The notes under the pieces were generated by a model. That model saw only the letters and a program-made list of their open reading frames with translations. It was not told the origin of the DNA and did no database searches. DNA of 64,000 nt from Piper betle. Its lineage: Eukaryota; Streptophyta; Magnoliopsida; Piperales; Piperaceae. Location: positions 62,001-126,000 of the forward strand of contig JAURVB010002565.1 in NCBI GenBank assembly GCA_033002965.1. The letters run 5' to 3'. Shown here piece after piece: positions 39,346-52,888 of this stretch. The number at the start of each line of letters is the position of its first letter. Within the stretch, counting starts at the first letter, position 1. The translations under genes and the position numbers were made by a program.

Positions 39346-42300
39346 ACAACATCTATATCCGAGTACAGGATCCCCGACATAACATACACAACTCTTTTTC
39401 TTCCACTTGTCAAACTACACGCCTATACCATCCGACATCCATGATGAATCGATCGGCTACGACAGTTCTCGATCCCACAAGAACCATCTTTTCTTCGCTC
39501 AACTTAGAACCCGAGCTAAGCATTGCAAGCGTGCGGACAAGTGACCACTGACTTTTCCAATTGCGCTCCCACCCTCCCTCCGGTGGCTGGCCATCTCAAT
39601 CGAAATCGGCCATGGCCGGGGTCGGGCAAGGTGGCGGTCGACAGTTTCTGATAAGTAGGGCCGCCGGTGCACGTGGGTATGATAAGGGTGGCATTGACCA
39701 ATCATCCCACAAGGCCCCATCTCCCCCCAAACCATTTCCCTCTCTGATGTGGCCGACAGTACAATACGTCCGTATTGACCGATGGATCAGTCGCACGTAT
39801 AACTTTATAACCCTCCTCTCATTCTCGTGCATACAAAGAAAAAAAGTTAAAAAAAACTTACTCCCGCAGTCGCATTTGCTCTGAACAATTCGAGAACTGA
39901 GCACGCAGCCAGCCCTGACAGTTTGGACCACTTACAACATGATCAGAGTGACACAGACAGGGAGGCTCTGGGACGGACCCTGACAGCCTCTCCCACACTC
40001 ATCGGGGCCGGACACTGTTACCAAGTGTCAGTCGAACAACTCCACGCTTGACCGGTCAAAGTGGCTGCCCGCTTACCCGTGAGGGCATGTGCTGGGGAAT
40101 CAAGACCAATCAATCTCTTGTGCTGTGCAACTTTCATGAAAGGATCAATCATGTAATGTAATGGGACTCGGACGGGGCGTGGGGGCGGGTGAGTCAGTCG
40201 GATCAGGTTAGGCCTGGGACAGGGCCGAGTCAAGATAAGGTTGGCGGGTCCATTGATGTGAAGGCGGGTCTTGGCGTTTGGGAGGGGGAGTGTTCCAGAC
40301 TCACAGTGTGCGCGCAGGGAGGGGCCACTTTGGGACAGCCCACGTGGGCGTGCGAGTACAAGGTGACATTATTAGATGCGGAAGAGTTGGGGTTGGCTCA
40401 AAGCTCGTGAACTCAAACTTAAACTCAACTCCAATCGCCTACCTTTTCCTGTGCTTGAAGTAAACTCAGATCTGATATTGTTTCTTTCTAGAATTTTGCC
40501 CTCTCTTTTCTCAGATCTCTCTCCGGATATTATGTTAATAGAGCCTGTTTATAAGTCTTTAATTTTGATTAAATATCAAAATAACTTAAATTTATCATAT
40601 TATACTAATTATTAAGTTGACTTGTTACAAATAATATTAGAGCCGACCCACAATCTTATTTGTAGAGAATTGGTTTGAATTTTTTAGAGTTTGTTTGGTT
40701 ATCCTGAATTTTTATGAAATGCATATAAAATTTGAAGGTCATAGATTAGTTTTTTAATATTTGGATGTCTTAAAATTTAGTTTAAAAATTTTCAATTTTA
40801 GTTAAAATAAGTTTATAAAAATTTTTTACATATTTTCTTATGAAGAATAAAAACAATTGGAGAAAATTTTAGGAAGTACATGTGCATGTACAGGGAAAAA
40901 ATATTTTATTTTTACCTTATATTTTGACTATCCAAATATGTACAAAAATATCTCATTGCATTTACATTTTACATTAATTTTTTTTCCAATTATATTATTT
41001 TTATGTAAACCAAATGGACCCTTTAAGGGTGATTAGATTATAAGATATCTAAAATATTAACACATTAACATCAATTATTTATTATTAAATTAAGATGTAA
41101 CGTATTAGTGATATTGACCTGTCAATGTTGCACTTCTTCCTCACACTGTAATTTAGAATGAACAAACTCGAATTGGGAAGCCTAAGCACAAAAATATAAT
41201 TCATATTTCGGATCCCGCTTATTATGGGCAACACATTATAGAGAGATTTTATCATCTTCTCTATGATGTAAAATAACGTGGACATATCCAAGAAAAGAAA
41301 TTTACATGGGTATATCTTTTAGATGGAAACACTGAAAAGACCAACAACATAAAGTTAGGTATATATTGTATCAATTTCCAAATCATTTTCTAACATAATA
41401 TATATATATATGTAGTTTAATCTCTCCTTGTTCATCTCTAGTGTATGAGTTGAATATCTTTATCTTATTCAATTGAGTTTAAAATGAGTTTTTGAGTTAA
41501 ATTCGATGAGTACGTGAAGGGCAGCTTGTCCGTCAAGTGCGTGACTTCCGATTTGTTGAATACATTCTTTTTTAATTTTTTTTCATTTAAACAAGCCTTT
41601 CGTTTTAGTACATTTAACATTTTCTGGATAATTTTTTTAATCACTCCCATTATTTCTTTAAACCATGAATAATTAGTTGAAGCAACCAAATAAGAAACAT
41701 TAAACGATAACAACTTTGCAAGTCAAATGACAACGAGACAAATTTTACACTGATGCTACATTTATTGCCAGCTGTTAATCCTCCTTATCCATGGTTAAAA
41801 CCGCGGCATACAAAGCATAGACTATAACGAGCACACATGTACACTCTCTGGGGTTGTACCTCTTTCGTAAATACAAAAAATTGAAATTTCTTTTTAGAAA
41901 AAAACTAAGAGTTTATAAATTTGGTTTATTGAAAGGAATAAAAACACGACTTTTCATTTTTTGGTTTTTCAAGAAAAATGGCTAGAGAGGAGAAAGTAAA
42001 ATTATGTGCATTGAAGAAATGTAAATATTTTGTCGAGATTCGCTTGTAATCGTCAATAGTAATCTCGTCAAGTTCTTAATATGTAATTATCTATTTTTTT
42101 CTTTGTAGTTAATACTAATTTTGTATAAAATATTGTAAATTAGTATTGAAGAGTTTGTTTTCTTGTGGATCTGGTCTGTATTAAAATTGTCGATATAGTA
42201 AATTTGATTTAGTCGTTTGTCCCGTAATTTTTTCTTCAAATTTAGGGGTTTTCACATAAAATTAGTTTGTCTTCTCGGTTTGTGGTGTGCCTATATTTAA

Positions 42301-43932
42301 TTTTGTATTCTCATCCTTCTCAGTTGAAATGAAGATTTTATTTGGTTAATCCCAACAAAATCTTCTTTAACTTGTTTTTGCCTTTTATTTACTTGGAAAT
42401 ACCCACATTGTATTGCTTTGCCCAGATTTCCAATTTGGAGTCAATAATAATGCACAACTTACAAAAGATACATCATATATACGAAGTTTTTATCTTTTGG
42501 GAAAGATCGTTATATTCTAATTTGTAAGAAAAATAATTTGTTGGTGCAATTTTAAAACTAAGGCGCGTATTAAACATGATAGTTGGCAAGATATTTTTTT
42601 CTTAAGATCATTGAGGCATACAGGGAAAACTAATATATTGTTTTTCTCAACGTTATTAAGTAGGAAGAAATTTGGTATAATCAATATAAACCCACTTTAG
42701 ACATGAACATCTTTTACCAGTCACACCATTAATATCTGCCCCCCTTTATTATTGGCAAGATATTAAACGTTGCATCTTAGAGTTGGTGTTTCCCAATTAA
42801 TAGAGGTGCCTCTTGATCAAGATTAATTTGGTCGGATGCAACTAAATCATATCATTTTAGATTAACTTTGTCTTACCATTTAAATTACTAAAATTATAAA
42901 TTGTATGGTTTGGAAGCATAAATTACGTTGAAGGATTATAAAAAGGAAAAAATAAACAAATGCAAGTTATCGGTAGTTAGTAAAAGATGATTTAAAAACG
43001 TGAACGGTTGCTATAAGATTATTTGTCATTTTGGAGCCATAATCATGAAGTTGATCATGAGAAGGTTAATTATTTTATACATAAAAGGCAGTTATTCACG
43101 TAAGCGAATGTGTTCCGGTTTGCCCGATTAATAGTTTTGCGCAGAGTCAACAGACCAAACCAACTACTTGATTCTTCTCATGTCATAAGCAATAGCCTTC
43201 TATCTCTTGGTGCAATTTAAAAAGCAGAAGTGGTTGCACATCGTCGCCAAGTTCAGCGAGAATTCATAAAAGAAGACGAACATATATGGCCATGGTAGCA
43301 CAAAAGAGAAGCGGTTAATGACTCCAATAAACTTGTAGTTGGATGTAAATGACTCAATATTCAAGGAACCCCAAACCAAAAAGTGCTAGATAAACACCCG
43401 AGGAGGGATCAAGAAGAACAAACCAAGAAGAAGATCAGGAGATAGCAATGAAACCCATTTTATGAATTAACAGAAATTGAAGGCTAGCTATAGAGATCTT
43501 GATCGTCGCTATTGGCAAATTTGTAGCGCACGTAGAAACAGAAGTTTGTTCACTATGATCTAACCGTAATTGGGCCGGCGCCAAAAACAAAGAAACAAAA
43601 CTGATTAAAGACAGTTGGAGCCAAAATGGATGGAGATTGAAGATACACAAGAAATAACAAGGGAAAATTAATGTATTTTCATCCACTTTCCAACTTTAGA
43701 TATACAAGATAAACTCTAGCTACAACAAATCTGATCAAGGGAGCAGCCAAAACAAGGCTAACTAGTTCGTAATGTACACTCATCAAACCCCCAAATTCCC
43801 AGATTATGGAGCAAAAAGCAAAGGGGCACAGCCAGTTAGCTAGCTAAAAAGAAAGCTAAGAGGCATCATTCGACGCCAAACATGTATACTCTCATAGCCT
43901 AATTATACTTGAACACCTAACACATAGAGACG
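39346..43932. other. Gene-free accessory DNA
   Basis: 39350-40470 is comparatively GC-rich with no recognisable protein; 40470-43900 is AT-rich. The last few hundred bases before 43933 are probably the 3' UTR of the minus-strand RTFL/DVL gene. Confidence 0.45.
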
Positions 43933-44070
43933 TCAATCATGCCAACATAGGAGCATCACCACGCATCTTCTGATGATGTAGAGCCGCGCTCGTTGCTCTC
44001 TCAATGCTCCGGCGAGTCCCCTGGTGGCCACCCTCCTCTTGGAACCCATGGGGCTGCTACCCATCTTCAT
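43933..44070 (-). CDS. RTFL/DVL small signalling polypeptide
   Basis: A 45-residue peptide from ATG 44070-44068 to TGA 43935-43933, without introns. The C-terminal half is the family hallmark: [20 protein letters not shown] followed by WHD. It is preceded by a short basic N-terminus ([18 protein letters not shown]). RTFL/DVL (ROTUNDIFOLIA FOUR-LIKE/DEVIL) peptides limit cell proliferation along organ axes in plants and associate with the plasma membrane (family knowledge). No other gene lies within 4 kb, and a good TATA box stands upstream. The match to the signature is nearly full, so the call is firm despite the tiny size. Confidence 0.94.
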   Translation of the reverse strand: MKMGSSPMGSKRRVATRGLAGALREQRARLYIIRRCVVMLLCWHD

Positions 44071-44211
44071 CTTTCTTCCAAAAAACAAATGTTCTTGGCT
44101 AGGTGAGAGCTAAGGGCACAAGAACAAGAAGGCAGTTCTCTTGTGTTGCAAGTGGCTTTGTGGAGATTGAAGCAAGTTGGTGGTAGTAGGAAATTGAGGG
44201 GATGAGGGAAG

Positions 44212-44221
44212 AGTTATATAG
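44212..44221 (-). promoter_or_regulatory. TATA box of the RTFL/DVL gene
   Basis: The minus strand reads CTCTATATAACTC here, about 145 bases upstream of the peptide start. This leaves room for an untranslated leader of roughly 110 bases. Position and sequence fit a plant TATA box. Confidence 0.6.
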
Positions 44222-47200
44222 AGGGGAGGGGAAGGCGAGTGACTTGGTCTCTGATTGGCCTGAAAGAGGAAGCGCCAACCGGGAGGCAACTGGTAAGGAG
44301 GCAGGGGGTTGGCCCACAGCCCCCAGCAGACAAAGGGCCAAATGGTCCCACCTCATCTTCAAATCCTGGTCCTACAGGTACCCTCTATTGCAACAGTGTG
44401 TAAAAAATTAATGTGAACAATTGCATTCACAAAGGGGTAGGGTGGGTATACTGCTCTGTGTTGAATAATGAAGCTGGTTGTAGTCATTTCCCACACCTTG
44501 TGATCAACCTCTTCTGCCAACCTTGTCCTGTGAGGACAATGAGGAGTCACCTACTTACACTTCCCCATGGAGGGTCCACAACATTTGATTCTCTGGGGAG
44601 ATGAATGGTATGGCCTTATTTAGCTAGCTGGGCAATCACTGTATTAGATAAATTAGATAAAGAAATGGTTCAAATTGGCTGAGGAAGTCTGAGTTTTGAT
44701 CAACTCAAGTTCCACTCATTTGATTTCAAATTTGATTCTAGTTAAAAAGTATTCAAGTTGATTCAACTTTGAGTCCATTTCGAACTAGCTTTATTTGTAT
44801 TTTTTAAATGTATTTTTAAATATAATTTATACTAAAATTTAATTTATAATTAGAATATCTTAAATTTGACATAATTATGCATAAAATAGTTTAATCATGC
44901 ATAAATTTATTTAATTTTGATATCATATAATAATATTTTATAATTTAATTATATTTATATAATAAAATTTGAAATAAATATGATAAAAATTATATTCTTT
45001 ATATAAAGTATCAAGTTTCGAATCGAGCTGACTTGCAAGTTCAAGCTTAGATCCGGCTCATTTAATATTGAATTAAGTTTCGAGTCAAATATCAAACCAA
45101 ATTGAGTTTAATCGAATTTTGAATATCCCTAGGTCTAATGCATGTATTACTGGTGTCACTTAGTTGGTTTCACCAGAGTGTTTCTACTTTTGTTTCCTTG
45201 CCAACCTAATATCTGACTCAAGGAGTTTGGCTAGTTTAGGGAAAACCCATATTGAAAAAAAAAACCAATTTCCAGTTATTTAGATTATCTTAAAAAGCTT
45301 CATTCATGTGTGCCCACTCTTTTGGATTTTCATGATCTAAAACTATCGCTTACTTCTACCATTTCCCATTTTTCTATTGCATGCCCTTCATGTGCCTTAT
45401 GGCACCCTCCTAGAAACCGATGCTTTTATTAGATCAAAGTAGCACTTGACATAGTCTTATAAGCTGTACTTTATACGGTTGATCACTAGCTAGACCGGGG
45501 GGTAGGAGACAATTAAGCTGACAAGTTGTGCTTTGATCAGAGTCAATCACATATTTAAAATCATAATCATCTTGCTAGTACAGTTAAGAATGAATAAACT
45601 GTTGGATTGTGTGTGCTCATCTGAGTTTATTTGACTATTACTCGAATTATTGATCAAGTTGGTACATTGGAACACCAAGGCACTCACATGAGAGATCCCC
45701 AACCCACCAGCTTCCAAGCTCTTAGCTGCCTTTTCCATACTCCTAAATGCTCTCTTTCCCACGTTTTAGCTTGCCCAGTGCCCAGAGTTTCTTCGTTTCT
45801 TGTATATAAGATCAGTTCGTACATGAGATGACTTGGTAAATTGTCATTATCTAATACTCCTATGCCTCGGCAAAGTGACCTGGGCCAGCCTCACGCTTCA
45901 CGCTTGGCTGTATAGCTTGTAGGGTCTTGAGAATATATCGGTATATCACAAAGCTCCATTTCCAGGAGAATTCAAAAGTTCAATCATCTTCTTCGAGATA
46001 GCACGTTCACAAAGGGACAGGAAACCCATGAGCAGCTAGCTAACCAGCTCGAGGATTGCAGAATAAAAATGAAGGCACGATGACAATATACATAGCATAT
46101 ACGAATGTGGGAGGGAATGGACTATGATATGAAGATATATGATGGATCTCTTGAAATTTTTGCCAGAAGAGTTTTAAATAAGGTTGCGAGGCCAATGATG
46201 TTCAAAATAGAATGGGTACGAAGAATAATTAAGTACAGGGAAGACAGCCAAGGATTCAACGCGACTACACGTGCAGAGTCTGCAGACCTGACATGGTAAA
46301 GACTAAGGAAAGAGAATCAAGATCTGACATTGCGTACTATTCTCCATTGCTGCTGCACACTCAGAGTGGAAACCCATTTCTCAGAAGCTCGCAAAGCTCT
46401 TCCTCTTTCTTGAGATGGGTACTTTTAAACAAATCTTAGAACCAGCCACAGATCATTGCTTCAACGATTGATCGGTCATTTAGGCCTTCAACGATTAATT
46501 ATATATATATTGCAATTAGTTCGTGATCTGGGTGTTAACTAGCTTGTGGGTTTCTGTGTGTTTCCACAAGGTTGTATACTTGCGTAGAGTGGGGCTTGCT
46601 TGTTCTTTGTAGCTTAGGGTAGCATGAATTTTCACGTGGAGTTGTCACTGTGCGGTAGCCAATTTTTGCAGAATGCCATGCAGCTTTGTGGTCCACTGGC
46701 TGGAACACTCGAGTTATAGGCGATGTGCAATCTATTATAACGAGCACCTTGCTTGTAGATGCTGGGAGAGTGAAGCATGAGGTTGAATTCCTTGAATTAA
46801 TACTGCTTGTCTATTCATATTGAATCACAGAAAATATGATTTTTTGTACCAAAAGTTTGCTTATTTCATGAATATTTGATGGATTCGAGTGCTTGTGCAT
46901 TCGGGCTAATTAAATGTATACTTATCGGTTTAATGCTGAAATTTGGAACAGGGTATTTATTGGGATTTCAGACCTGATTCGGATTCTGCAATTAGCCAGC
47001 CCACATCCAACCAGTGACATTTCCTAGATGCATTAATCTTCTATTAGCGGCTCATTTGCGTGTACTATTCAATAAAAAATCTATCAGTAAACTTGTTATC
47101 AGATCACTTATTTGCCTACAAATTAAACAATTTCCTCACACTGTGATTCTATATAATACGTACCAAAGAGTGGGACAGAAATACAACTGTTTAAAGATAT

Positions 47201-48860
47201 GAATCTGCAAACAGGTGGTTACAAATACAAACGGCCCCATTTGAGCGAGATGTAACAAAGGCTAGTTTTACCAGATGTGCCCTAATGAACAGACATGTTT
47301 GAAAGTCTTTACCCATATATTAATGCACAAATTAAGGTGGATATGTAGTTGCAACCAATGGACGAAATGCTGCCCGTGGTAAGGGTAACAAAACACTGAT
47401 TAATTAATGAGAGATGCCCACCTACCTAATATCTTATCATTTGTATTATCCAAATGATCTGGTCCTCAACTCCTTTTTAAGGGTTTAATAGGTGTGCCCT
47501 ACATTTAGGGAAGTTAATTATAGGGTTGTTGAAGATTAGTTGCTGCATCGTCATCAAAAACCCAGTATCTTCAGTAGTATTACTTTGTTCATGTGCATGT
47601 TTAGTGGGTAGCCGTCAAAAAGGGCCCATGAATTTGGCAGACGACGACATGACTCGACTAATGGGCTCTCTCTATATATGGGCCGAAACGTTTTAGCACA
47701 ATGGGCTAAAAACGAATGGAACCCAAATCAATCTTGAGGTTAAGCTGCAAGGCTTGATTATAAGACTCCGTTACAATGAAAGGTGATGGCTATTATTAGT
47801 ATAAGGGTAATTGAAATTTTTTAATATGAAATTTATTTTTGTATATCATCATGCTATTTTTAATTATTTTTCAATCACTTTAACAATTTCCATCCTCTTC
47901 GCGTCTGTAAAAATGAGTGGGAATGAACTGGTACATAAACCAAGAATTAACTGGCCAGTTGCTCACTTGTTAAACCTCAAATCTATTTTTAAGCATGATT
48001 GCTTATCTAACAATGGTTGAGTTGACTTTTGAAGAATTCTTCGCATATTGTAGTACCCATTGCCCACATAATTATCTCCGGTTGAATTGCCGAAGTCGCT
48101 ACTCACAATTCAAGGTTCAAGATGCACGTCTACGTTCTTTGCGTTGAAAAAAATTCGAAGAAAAAACCCATACGTCCCTCTGATTAATTTTTAGTAAGAA
48201 GATGATCAAGTCGGATGCAATCTAATTAGGTCGTGTTAACAATTTATATTTGCTTAGTATTTAGTATATTCTCTGATTTATTTTCATCAATATTTCTATA
48301 TTATCGATCCTAAGCCTAGATGAAAGTAAGAGGTTGGTATTAGTATTGAGGTTCGATCATTTAAAATTCTGTCATTTATTATTAAATGAATCTTATTTTA
48401 GAATTCATGCCCCCAAGTCCCGACATGCATTACTTGGAAGAGGAAACGTAGCTGATTCCTTTTTGAATCACAAAACATAATTATTCTTCACAAAATTATA
48501 ATGCCTTATTTGTCTAATCACCGTAACTTTTTTTCTTTAATTTCTCTTACATTACCGAGCATAAAATATGGTATCATTGTTTTCTTAAATATTTGACTAA
48601 ATAAATATTATATTACCAAAACGAAGTTCAACTCCTCATGCTCATGCATTTTAGGTTTAATCATTTTGTAGTTTAATTAATTGATTAACTTTGAAAATAT
48701 CACTAATATGATTAGTTTATTATATTTATTGGTCATGTTTTATTTATTTTTATTCGATCAATCAAATTCGTCTACGACCACTTCAAATGTAGATCAGACT
48801 GATCATTTTATCATCCATGTCCACCCATACGTCTTAAGGTTTGGAATGGTTATGGAGTGG
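44222..48860. other. Gene-free DNA
   Basis: AT-rich stretches (for example 44700-45120) alternate with mixed sequence. No open frame carries a recognisable domain; no tRNA or rRNA is seen. Confidence 0.45.
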
Positions 48861-48864
48861 AAAA

Positions 48865-49012
48865 TTAGATCCAACAACAGGAGGCCTGGCCTGTGGCTAA
48901 CCGATATCACACACCATCATTTAGCTTTTATAATTATTTTCTTGATAATTGGCCCTGTGTATAAAACTAATTGGGGTATTAATCATTGCCTAAAAGATAT
49001 TTTGGAGGCTCG
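48865..49012 (+). pseudogene. psaA: Decayed nuclear copy of plastid psaA (NUPT fragment)
   Basis: A translated stretch reads [20 protein letters not shown] followed by [17 protein letters not shown]. It aligns in order with the photosystem I PsaA segment around its conserved HHHLA, TNWGIGHGLKDILEAH region. Many substitutions show that it is no longer maintained. The open frame around it (48681-49211) is otherwise unrelated to PsaA. This is a short, old insertion of plastid DNA into the nucleus. Confidence 0.82.
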
Positions 49013-49575
49013 TAAAAGATTGCAAGTAGGATTGGATATTTTCATCGGTGTCTCGGAAGAGATAACTTGGACTGGATATGAGTATGGATATGTGAACCTT
49101 CTGATCCAAACCCATCCCCGTCTCTATCTTTTTTATTCATTATTTATAGCGAAACATCTCTATCTCATTGAATATAACTTTTCTTCCCCGATCTTAATTG
49201 AATATAGATGAACAGTACTTCGGCTTTTATTTTGATGCTACATTCCATAAGTAGTTGATACAAATTTCTCCTTTTGAGTTCTTTCAAGAGCTGTTTATAT
49301 ATCAAAAGTAATGGTAAGTCAATACACACATATGGTATCCTATGAACATCATTTTTACGAGGGCGGGCAGTCCCATAAATAGGGAGATGCCAAGATGCCA
49401 TGGAATCTACTCGCTTCTATCTACCAAATAGGCAAATACCATCGCCTCAAGAGAATAATATAAAACGAGTGGTTGAGATCTCCAGTCCTGCCCAACAGTC
49501 CCCATGTCAGAAGAAAGCTTTCTTTTGTCCATGACTGTCACTCTTTCAAGTCTTCACATTTCATTAACACGCATA

Positions 49576-49583
49576 GCATATGC
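49576..49583. promoter_or_regulatory. P1BS element (PHR binding site)
   Basis: GCATATGC matches the palindromic P1BS consensus GNATATNC, 158 bases before the SPX gene start codon. P1BS is the binding site of PHR transcription factors that induce SPX genes on phosphate starvation (established in Arabidopsis and rice). Confidence 0.6.
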
Positions 49584-49740
49584 TGCAAAATATTCCCTCT
49601 CTTATCGTCTTCACTCCTCTATCTCACCTTCTACTGGCCCACCAGCTCCATGATATATAACAGCTAACTTCTCTTCGAGTCTTCACTTGCATTAAAGATT
49701 TGATTCATAACATAGCGTGGAGGGAGGGAGAATTGGCTCT

Positions 49741-50737
49741 ATGAAGTTTGGAAAGAGGCTAAAGCATCAAATGAAAGAGAGCCTGCCGGAGTGGAGGAAC
49801 CAGTTCCTCTCTTACAAGAACCTCAAAAAGCTGGTCAAGCTCATCTCCTCTGCTCCGACCGAGCCGCCGGAATCCAGCAAGGCCGAGGCAGAGTTCGTTC
49901 ACTTGTTGAACTCGGAGATTGACAAGTTCAATGCCTTTTTCGTGGAGCAGGAAGAAGGCTTCATCATCCGCCAGAAGGTATATTTGCTTCTTCACCTTTT
50001 CCAAATTTTTGAGAATCATAAATCTGCGTTCTTTTCGTTGTTGGTTTGTTCGCTTGGTCTTCGACTGAAATTCAACAACGCCATTGATGCAGGAGTTGCA
50101 GGATAGTACCCAGAAACTGATGACGATGTTGGGTCCTGCCAACGCCTGCCCCTCAGAATCTGAGTATAGAGAAGAGATGCGAAGGATCAGGAAGGATATC
50201 GTCAACTTACATGGAGAAATGGTGCTACTTGAGAATTACAGCAATGTCAACTACACAGGTTTTTATCAATACCAGTTCCTACCCTACTCTGCAAATCTAG
50301 AGTGGAAGGTTAATCGGTCTCAATCAAAGGAACACTAAAAATTTTCTTATTCGACAGGCTTAGCCAAAATCCTCAAGAAGTATGACAAAAGGACGGGGAG
50401 ATTGTTGCGATCGCCCTTCATTAAGAAGGTGTTGGAACAGCCTTTCTTTACAACAGATCTCATCTCACAGCTTGTGAAAGAGTGCGAGAACATAATGAAA
50501 ATGGTGTTTCCACTAGTCGACAATACTGGCGAAACACCAGTAAACCAAGGAAAAGCGGCAATTTCGGCAATGACAGACAGAAGCATCTTCAGAAACACCG
50601 TAGTGGCGATTGAGACAATGAGAGAAATGAGGAAAGCCAGCTCTACTCCTAGTCCTCTTTCACTTCCTCCATTGAATTTGCCTGAAAATGATCTCATTCA
50701 CTCAGTGCAGATCCATTCACCAGTCTCCATAGTCTAA
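49741..50737 (+). CDS. SPX domain protein (phosphate-signalling SPX1-6 class)
   Basis: Stand-alone SPX protein that senses inositol pyrophosphates and restrains PHR factors when phosphate is sufficient (family knowledge). Three exons: 49741-49977, 50093-50258, 50358-50737; 783 nt, 260 residues. It starts [20 protein letters not shown], the canonical SPX N-terminus, so the ATG at 49741 is preferred. Ligand-binding lysines lie in YKNLKKLVK (N-terminal helix) and [20 protein letters not shown] (residues about 130-150), the basic surface typical of SPX. No EXS, RING or MFS domain follows, only a short Ser/Pro-rich tail, which fits the SPX1/2/3 type. A TATA-like GATATATAAC lies about 90 bases upstream, together with a P1BS site. 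The frame is intact. Which paralogue it is cannot be settled by eye. Confidence 0.95.
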
Positions 50738-52888
50738 CTGAGATGGAAGCACCGACTGTTGCAGCTCTTGCTAGTAGGAGAAACCTGGTTCTCATGTAAT
50801 TGCTTCACTTTTGTCTGCTCGAGTTCACTACACAGCACTATATTGAACCATACACTAACAAACAGAATTTTCTTTCCATAGGTGCTTAACTTATAATGCA
50901 ATTAGATATCTCAAGAGACTCTTTTTCAGTACAATAATACACATCATTACTTGCGGATAACATAAATAATCCCCTGCTATGTAGCAATCTGTCAATAGCA
51001 GAGCAGCAGAAATATCAAACGTAACTCGTTTCCAGCCAATGCCTGTAAAATCATGATTCTTACCGTGATATAATAAGCAAATAGCACAACTTTCAGATGT
51101 TAGAAATCTTAAGGAAATGTACAAGCAAAAGAATAAATAATTCTCTACAACGGGCTGAAACCCTTCATTCGGAGAGTACTCAAATGAACTTTGCCAATAT
51201 TACGCACATTAACACATTAATTCCATTCCTGAAGCGGTGGACAAAATTTTTATGCCTTAAAACTGTAATTCTGTCGACAATCTACAGACTCTTGAGATTC
51301 TTAGGTATTCAAATAAGTATTTCACTACATACGACAATCTGCCGGCCTTAAAGCTGTGTTCAATAATCAGGATGCTTTGTTTGCATAATGCAGCACTATG
51401 CAGGCAAGGCCATTGCTGAAGCTTTTTGCATCCATAAACCTTTTCCAACGTCCATTATACTCAGATGAAGCAAAAAACTGGGCAGAACTATTGAACACAA
51501 AAGGGCAAACCTTATTTTTTAACTTGCATCAAATTGATCCACCATCTGCTCAATACCCTTCCCTTCCATCATCTCATCTTCCCAACTTTCCTATATCTCT
51601 CTCACTTTCCAGCATTTTCACATGCATTACAATGTCAACATCATATAATTACCACCATTATTGGTTTCAATAAAAACTAATGATCTGATCAATTTCTCTG
51701 TTGCAATGAAAACTAATGCTTTAATTGAGTTCCTCTATTGATAATAAGAACATAAAGAAGGTCATGTACTTACCACCATTATTAGTTCCAATGAAAACAA
51801 TGGTCTCAGATGATTTCTTTCATTGGTTCCAATGAAAATGGACCTAATGATCAAGAAGAAGGGACGTATTCATTTAATGACATTAATGATGTTTTCCCAC
51901 TATATCCTGCAAATCCCCAAAGAGCAAAATACCAAAAGCAAACGCATAATACTTCTTTATTCTGCTGAACATCATGCCACTTTCGTCTATAGATCTTGCA
52001 GGACTGAAACTGGAGAGGAAATAAATGAATATGGATGGCATCATCAGCTCTCAATCTCTGCATGATCAACTTCATCAAAAACCTTCAGTGCTTCATACAT
52101 CTCTGTTAATTGTGTTCCCCATAATATTAGGGTTACACATTGAACCTCCTACACTAGCATTATCAACCAGTCTCTGACTCAATACAACTTCCCACCATTT
52201 GTTGAGTATAACCATAAGCAAATTTTGCTTAGCTGTACTGGCAGTCGTTTTAGATTTAAGTTGCACGAGCTTCTACTTTCCACTGCTCCAAGTGTTAATA
52301 CAGCACACACAAAAATAATTAATGTTAAGATGATCCCCCTGAAACCATTCATTCTGCTTGAACCAAAAATCAACAATGAGGTTTGGATTATGGTGGCTTG
52401 GACTAGAAATGACACTAACCATTCATTCTCCACCTCTGTCTACTACCAAGTGAATGCAAACCGGAGCTTAGATCATTCCTTTTTATCTTTTCTCTCTGAT
52501 CTAGCTTAAATAGGTGCTTGCATGTCAGGCTTTCAGAAGCCAGGTGACGAAAAGCATAAACATGTGACAAGTAAGAAGTTATTACAGATATGTCTTCCAT
52601 CACCATATATCTCAATAAATAATAGAAAAAAAACATATACTTAATAACTCAGTTAAGTTCCAATATACCTTAACTTTCTGCACAAAATAATTACTGATAT
52701 ATAATACATTTATTTTTGTAGATAGACTTCAATAAGTACACATTTTAATATTTTGGCGGAAAGAAATGTTTGGCTAAGGAAATTCCTACTGTCAGACAAA
52801 AAAAAAAAGGAAAGAAAAAAAAAACAAATAATAGAACATATGAACATTAGATGCACAAGCTTTGAGCAGCAGAAATAAAAGTAAATGC
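50738..52888. other. Region between SPX and MYB genes
   Basis: Both neighbours end here (convergent), so 3' UTRs are expected at each side. The middle has short direct repeats around CCACCATTATT(A/G)GTT and CAATGAAAA near 51650-51840. No further gene is recognised. Confidence 0.5.

Noticed and set aside
48681..49211. 176-codon open frame as a functional gene
   Set aside because: Only a central part resembles PsaA and it is heavily diverged; no start, intron or other domain fits a real product.
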